Positions 59,947 through 64,000 of a stretch of DNA of 64,000 nucleotides are shown one piece after another (position 1 is the stretch's first letter; the number at the start of each line of letters is the position of its first letter). The position numbers were made by a program, and so were the translations under genes. Origin of the DNA: CAYQEC01 sp964416425 (lineage in GTDB: Bacteria > Actinomycetota > Acidimicrobiia > Spongiisociales > UBA5794). Under the pieces are notes generated by a model, which was given only the letters and a program-made list of their open reading frames with translations, was not told the origin of the DNA and ran no database searches. The stretch spans positions 1 through 64,000 of the forward strand of contig CAYQEC010000012.1 of assembly GCA_964416425.1 (NCBI GenBank), read 5' to 3'.

Positions 59947-60900
59947 GTGACGCCGCCCGACCTCTCCATCGTCGTACTCGCCTGGGATCAGCTCGACCTG
60001 ACCAGCGCCTGTGTCGCGTCGCTACGGGCCCACACCGACGTGCCGTACGAGCTGATCGTCGTCGACAACGGCTCGGCGCCCGAGGCCGCCGCCTTCGCCT
60101 CCGAAGCCGCCGACACCGCCGTCCTCAACCCGGAGAACCGCGGGTTCGCCGCCGGGATGAACCAGGGGCTGGAGGCGGCGACCGGCCGCCTGGTCGCCTT
60201 CGTCAACAACGACACGGTGTTCCCCGACTCGTGGGCGAGCCGCCTCGTCGCGACGATGGACGGCTATCCCGAAGCCGGCCTGGTGTTGCCGGCCGTGACC
60301 GCGGCGGGGAACCCGGCGGCGGTGCGCCGCGAGCCCGGTGTCGGGGTGCTCGCCTTCCCGCCGTTCCGGGCGATCCCGAGCGGCGTGGTCTACCTGGCGA
60401 AGCGGGAGGTGATGGAGGAGCTGGGTGGCTGGAACGAGCGCTACCCCGTCGCCAGCGGCGAGGACCTCGACCTGCTCTTCACGTTCTGGAGCAACGGCCT
60501 GGCGGTGGTGCTCGACGAGCGGGTCCTGGTCCAGCACGTCTCGGCGGCGACGATCGCGGCCAAGCTCACCAACCGCAGTGCGGTGTACCGCGCCAACCGC
60601 CTCGTGTTCGCCCACCGCTGGAGTGCCGCCGACCCGGAGGACATCCCGCGGCGGTCCGCCTGTTCCCCGGAGCGGTTCGCCGCCAACCTGGAGCAGGCCC
60701 GGATCGCCGGGACGTGGATGCTGAAGTGGTTCGAGGCCATGGACGAGGCCGCCGTGGCGAGAAAGCAGGCCGGCACCGCCGGGCAGGCCCGCACCCGCGC
60801 CTCGCGGCGCAGCAAGGGGCGCACCATGCGGCAACGCCTCGCGTCGTTGGGACCGGTGCGCCGCCTCGTGGCACGCCGCAGCAGGGGCGGCCCGGCCTGA
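59947..60900 (+). CDS. Family 2 glycosyltransferase (rhamnosyltransferase-like)
   Basis: 317 residues from GTG 59947. GT2 domain: LSIVVLAWDQLDLTSACVASL, ELIVVDNGSAPEA, PENRGFAAGMNQGLEAATG, VAFVNNDTVFPDSW and a GEDLDLLF acceptor motif. This NRGFAAGxNxG pattern is common in transferases of the WcaA/RfbF kind that add deoxysugars to surface glycans. The last 60 residues are basic. TAGAGT lies 13 bases upstream and AGGA eight bases upstream. Confidence 0.82.
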   Translation: MTPPDLSIVVLAWDQLDLTSACVASLRAHTDVPYELIVVDNGSAPEAAAFASEAADTAVLNPENRGFAAGMNQGLEAATGRLVAFVNNDTVFPDSWASRLVATMDGYPEAGLVLPAVTAAGNPAAVRREPGVGVLAFPPFRAIPSGVVYLAKREVMEELGGWNERYPVASGEDLDLLFTFWSNGLAVVLDERVLVQHVSAATIAAKLTNRSAVYRANRLVFAHRWSAADPEDIPRRSACSPERFAANLEQARIAGTWMLKWFEAMDEAAVARKQAGTAGQARTRASRRSKGRTMRQRLASLGPVRRLVARRSRGGPA

Positions 60901-60988
60901 AGGCCTCCGGCGGTGCACCCGCACCACCGGCGACGCCCCCTCCCCGTGGACCCGGCACCCCGGCGGGGCCCGCTACCCTGCCCCCGAC

Positions 60989-61942
60989 GTGAGTCCCGAC
61001 CTCGACCCGGTGGGAGGGCGCCGGCGCCGCGCCGGGCGGTGGTCGGTCGTGGCCGGCAGCCTGATCGGTGTCGCCGGCGCCGCCTTCGTCGTCCGGGCAT
61101 TCCTCCGGGACCGGGAAACGGTGACCGACGCCCTGGCGCATGCCCGGCCGGCTCTGCTGCTGGTGGCTTTCGTCCTCGGCGGCCTCGGCATGCTCAGCAT
61201 CGCCCTGGCGTGGTACACCGCGATCCGTGTCCTGGGCGGGTCGCTCCGGTTGCTTCCCACCCTGCGCGGCTACTTCGTCGGTCAGCTCGGCAAGTACCTG
61301 CCTGGAGGCGTCTGGGCGATCATGGGGCGGGGTGAGTGGGCCCGCAGCGGCGGTGTAGCGGGGGCGATCGCCTACAGCAGCGTGTTCCTCTCGATCGGGT
61401 CGGTCTACCTCGCTGCCGTGCTGCTGGCGGCGACCCTGGTGCCGGTGACGGGCATGTTCGGCGCCGGCGGCGATGCCCGGTACGGGTTCGTGCTGCTGCT
61501 GCTCCCACTCGGGTTCGCTTTGCTCCATCCCCGGGTCGTGAATGCCGCCTTGCGCGCCCTGCGCCGCGCCACCGGCCGCGACCTGTCGGTGCCGGTCCCT
61601 CGCTGGGGAGTCTCCTCGGCGGTGGTGCTGCAGCAGCTGCCGAGCTGGATGCTGATCGGGCTCGCCACCTACCTGGTGGCGGTCGCCTTCGGCGAGGCGG
61701 GCGCCGTCCTCAACGTGGTGGCGGCCACCGCGATCTCCTGGGTCGTCGGGTTCGTCGTGTTGCCGGTCCCCGGCGGGATCGGGGTGAGGGAATCGGCATT
61801 CGTGGCGCTGGCCACCTCGCTCTCCCCCGGGATCGCGGCGACGGTCGCCGTGGTGGCCCGCCTCGTCTTCATCGCGGTCGACGCCACCGGAGCGGCCGTT
61901 ACGACGATGCTGAGCCGCCGGAACCGGGAGACGGCCCGGTAG
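60989..61942 (+). CDS. UPF0104/AglD-family membrane protein
   Basis: 317 residues with about eight hydrophobic helices. It matches the lysylphosphatidylglycerol-synthase transmembrane family (UPF0104), seen in GYFVGQLGKYLPGGVWAIMGRGEWAR and the late FVVLPVPGGIGVRE motif. Members near glycosyltransferases are thought to assist export of lipid-linked sugars or to modify lipids. There is no soluble synthase domain. It starts at GTG 60989 with TACCCT nine bases before it. Confidence 0.75.
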   Translation: MSPDLDPVGGRRRRAGRWSVVAGSLIGVAGAAFVVRAFLRDRETVTDALAHARPALLLVAFVLGGLGMLSIALAWYTAIRVLGGSLRLLPTLRGYFVGQLGKYLPGGVWAIMGRGEWARSGGVAGAIAYSSVFLSIGSVYLAAVLLAATLVPVTGMFGAGGDARYGFVLLLLPLGFALLHPRVVNAALRALRRATGRDLSVPVPRWGVSSAVVLQQLPSWMLIGLATYLVAVAFGEAGAVLNVVAATAISWVVGFVVLPVPGGIGVRESAFVALATSLSPGIAATVAVVARLVFIAVDATGAAVTTMLSRRNRETAR

Positions 61943-62011
61943 GCTGCACTCGGGCGTGGAGGCTTCGAAGGCGGCGGCCCCGCGAGGTCGATCGAGGACG
62001 GAGCGGAGAAC

Positions 62012-63358
62012 ATGAACGACCTGAGTCCCGTCATCGACAACGACCTGTGCATCGGCTGTGGCGCCTGTGTGGCGGCCGATCCTTCGATCTCGCTCCGGCT
62101 CCATCCCGTCAAGCTGATCTTCGAGCCGGACCATCCGGGCAACGAGATGGCGGCATCGGTCTGCCCCGCCATCTCGGTCGACTACGCCGGCCTCCAGGCC
62201 AAGCGGTTCCCGGGTTCGGTGCCGGGACGGTTCGGGGTGGTTGAATCGGTGACGCTCGCCCAGAGCGTCGATTACGACCGCAACCTCCAGGCCAGCTCCG
62301 GCGGCATCATCAAGGAGCTGCTCACCGCCTACCTGGCGATGGACGACGTCGACGGCGTCATCGCCCTCGGTCACGTGTCCGGACTGGAGTTCGAACCGCG
62401 CCTGATCCGCCTCGCCGACGAGGTGGATCAGCTCCCCGGGTCGATCTATCACAACCTCCCCAAGCACCGCGTGCTCGAGCTGTTGCGCCGGCACGAGGGC
62501 CGCTACGTCCTGGTTGCCATCCCCTGCGAGTTGGAGGGCATCCTCAGCTACGTCTCGAAGGTGGAGCCGGCGCTGGCGGACCGGATCCACACCACCGTGG
62601 GACTGCTGTGTGGCTGGCAGTACAGCCACCACGCGCTGCGCGCCATCTGCGAGTTCAAGGGCATCGATTTCGACGCCATCGCCGACGTCGGCTACCGGGG
62701 AGGCGGCCCGGTCGGGAAGCTGCAGATCACCACGGCGGACGGGTCGGTGACCAAGGTCAACCGGCGAGTCGACTTCAGCTACCAGGTTGCCTTCGACCGG
62801 CATTTCAACACCCCCCGTTGCCATCTCTGCGTCAACCACGCCAACTTCCTGGCCGACGTCGTGGTCGGCGACGCCTGGCTCCCGTCGACGGTGGCGACAC
62901 GGACCGGCATCAGCCTCGTTATCGCCCGCACCGCGGCAACGGATCGGCTGCTGCGGGACCTCGCCGCATCGGGTCGCATCGTGCTCACCGATGTCTCGAC
63001 CGCCGAGATCGAGGAGTCGCAAACCCACCGCGCCACCTTCGGGGACTTCGCCTATGCCTACGCCGACTACCGGCGCCAGATCGGACGCTTCACCCCCGAT
63101 CTCCACGGCCCCAACTTCGACGCTCACGAGCCGGTGCCGGCGTCGGAGACGGCGTTCTTCCACCGGGAGCTGGAACGCAAGTTGGAGCTGCAGCGGGCCG
63201 GCCGGTACCGCTTCCTGCGCTGGCGCAAGGCCACCAAGGAGCTGCGGCGGTTCCTGGGACGCTACCTCCGCTGGTTCCTGGTCCGCATCCTCCGGATCAA
63301 GAGCCTCACCGGGAAGCGCCACGAGGTCTCCCGCCAGCAACTGGCGGACTTCCGGTGA
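62012..63358 (+). CDS. FrhB/FdhB-domain Fe-S protein of a glycan cluster
   Basis: 448 residues. The N-terminus has a ferredoxin-like CIGCGACVAADPS motif. The rest is the coenzyme F420 hydrogenase/dehydrogenase beta-subunit pair of domains: LQASSGGIIKELL, ILVAIPCELEG-like VLVAIPCELEGIL, GLLCGWQYSHHAL, a CHLCVNHANFLADVVVGDAW cysteine region, and a basic tail of about 60 residues. Such genes are often next to pyruvyl transferases and glycosyltransferases, where their redox role is unknown. A real F420 hydrogenase is unlikely, as no partner subunit is present. Confidence 0.78.
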   Translation: MNDLSPVIDNDLCIGCGACVAADPSISLRLHPVKLIFEPDHPGNEMAASVCPAISVDYAGLQAKRFPGSVPGRFGVVESVTLAQSVDYDRNLQASSGGIIKELLTAYLAMDDVDGVIALGHVSGLEFEPRLIRLADEVDQLPGSIYHNLPKHRVLELLRRHEGRYVLVAIPCELEGILSYVSKVEPALADRIHTTVGLLCGWQYSHHALRAICEFKGIDFDAIADVGYRGGGPVGKLQITTADGSVTKVNRRVDFSYQVAFDRHFNTPRCHLCVNHANFLADVVVGDAWLPSTVATRTGISLVIARTAATDRLLRDLAASGRIVLTDVSTAEIEESQTHRATFGDFAYAYADYRRQIGRFTPDLHGPNFDAHEPVPASETAFFHRELERKLELQRAGRYRFLRWRKATKELRRFLGRYLRWFLVRILRIKSLTGKRHEVSRQQLADFR

Positions 63359-64000
63359 CCGACCCGTCGCCGGAGCCGCCGGCCTCCACCCGGCCGGGAC
63401 GAACCCGGGGCACCCGCCTCCGGCGTCTCGGCGCCTCCATCACGGACAGTTTCCCGCAGATCCACCGGGTGAATGCTGCGGTGGTGGCGGCGGTGGTGGC
63501 GGTGGCGGCCGGCATCCAGTGGGCGATGCTGCGGCCCCCCTACCCGTCGGATTCGATGTCGTACTTCAAGTGGGCGGAACGGCTCGGCCACAACCAGATC
63601 CACCACGGCCCGACCCGCCTCGGGGTGGTGCTCCCGGTGCGGCTGGCCCAGGAGATCTTCGGCACCTCCGAAGCCGCCTACTACGTCGTGCCGTTCCTGA
63701 TGACCCTGCTGCTGATCGGCGCCGTCTACGTGCTGGGTACCCAGATCGCCGGGAACGGGGCGGGGCTAGTCGCCGCGGTGACGATGGCCGGCTCGACCCT
63801 GGTGCTCAAGCTGTCGAGCCAGATCGTGCCGGACCCGTTCGCCGCGGCCTGGTTCGTGTTCGGGTTGGTCTGTTTCTTCGCCGCCCGGTCCTCCCCCCGG
63901 CGGACCTGGTGGCTCACCGCCGGCGCGGTGGCGATCGGCCTGGCGTACCTGTGCCGCGCCTACACCGTGTTCCTGGCGCCGGTGCTGCTGTTCGTCGGCT
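63355..64000 (+). CDS. GT39-like membrane glycosyltransferase, N-terminal part (cut by the window end)
   Basis: 215 codons from GTG 63355, overlapping the previous stop by four bases and still open at the edge. After a basic cytoplasmic N-terminus of about 45 residues come at least five hydrophobic helices. The first outer loop reads PYPSDSMSYFKWAERLG, whose Asp fits the catalytic Asp of dolichyl-phosphate-mannose or ArnT-type transferases. The rest is missing, so the family assignment is tentative. Confidence 0.6.
   Translation, partial: MTDPSPEPPASTRPGRTRGTRLRRLGASITDSFPQIHRVNAAVVAAVVAVAAGIQWAMLRPPYPSDSMSYFKWAERLGHNQIHHGPTRLGVVLPVRLAQEIFGTSEAAYYVVPFLMTLLLIGAVYVLGTQIAGNGAGLVAAVTMAGSTLVLKLSSQIVPDPFAAAWFVFGLVCFFAARSSPRRTWWLTAGAVAIGLAYLCRAYTVFLAPVLLFVG

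Noticed and set aside
60566..63340. Very long open frame on the minus strand opposite the glycosyltransferase and FrhB-like genes
   Set aside because: It is His/Gly/Arg/Asp-rich without any motif and lies antisense to three clear genes. Such frames are common in high-GC DNA.
62012..63358. F420-dependent hydrogenase subunit
   Set aside because: No large or small hydrogenase subunit nearby. Position among glycan genes fits the FrhB-like proteins of polysaccharide loci.
1..64000. tRNA, rRNA, riboswitch, integrase or IS element
   Set aside because: The gaps between genes are short, and none shows a cloverleaf, conserved RNA motif or transposase remnant that I could support.

Overview
The window is GC-rich, gene-dense DNA, probably from an actinomycete of the class Acidimicrobiia. 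That placement is inference. It rests on the base composition, KorAB, the Ni-superoxide dismutase with its maturation protease, the ppk1-mutT1 neighbourhood, MurA with Asp in place of the reactive Cys, frequent GTG starts, and many genes whose -10 box sits 6-9 nt before the start codon (leaderless mRNA). I found no tRNA, rRNA, IS element, phage or CRISPR array. No stretch without a gene exceeds 300 bases.

Layout. 0.05-5 kb (minus strand): alpha/beta hydrolase-like protein, enoyl-CoA hydratase, MeaB, Nfu and a SpoIID-like protein. 5-11.2 kb: murA, rpiB, ppk1, a Nudix/phosphatase fusion, a hydrolase and pgl. 11.2-12.5 kb: two small lipoproteins and a frameshifted third. 12.5-18 kb: a nine-gene bacterial microcompartment (BMC) operon. 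It encodes three BMC-P pentamers, one BMC-H, two BMC-T, a CoA-acylating aldehyde dehydrogenase, DeoC and an RpiB-like protein. A MerR-like gene diverges from it. 18.8-31.4 kb: treS, an EamA exporter, two ABC exporter pairs, murJ, sodN/sodX, a methyltransferase, lipoproteins, alkD and a DUF3048 protein. 31.5-34.4 kb: korAB.

34.5-64 kb is a cell-surface region. It holds eight glycosyltransferases (one fused to a polysaccharide pyruvyl-transferase domain), a UDP-sugar dehydrogenase, an FrhB-like Fe-S protein, a UPF0104 membrane protein and a GT39-like membrane protein cut by the window end. Among them lie seven secreted proteins, each with exactly three copies of an S-layer-homology (SLH)-like module carrying two conserved cysteines. 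The modules are joined to seven different domains: SpoIID, M15 peptidase, sugar dehydrogenase, AlgX-like, an unknown domain, VanW and M23 peptidase.

Two systems stand out. The BMC operon fits the sugar-phosphate-utilising class (the Haliangium ochraceum kind). DeoC would split deoxyribose 5-phosphate and the dehydrogenase would turn the acetaldehyde into acetyl-CoA. All three enzymes carry an N-terminal helix that looks like an encapsulation peptide. The surface region looks like a self-contained display system: enzymes to build a pyruvylated wall glycan, and a set of SLH-like proteins that could bind it.
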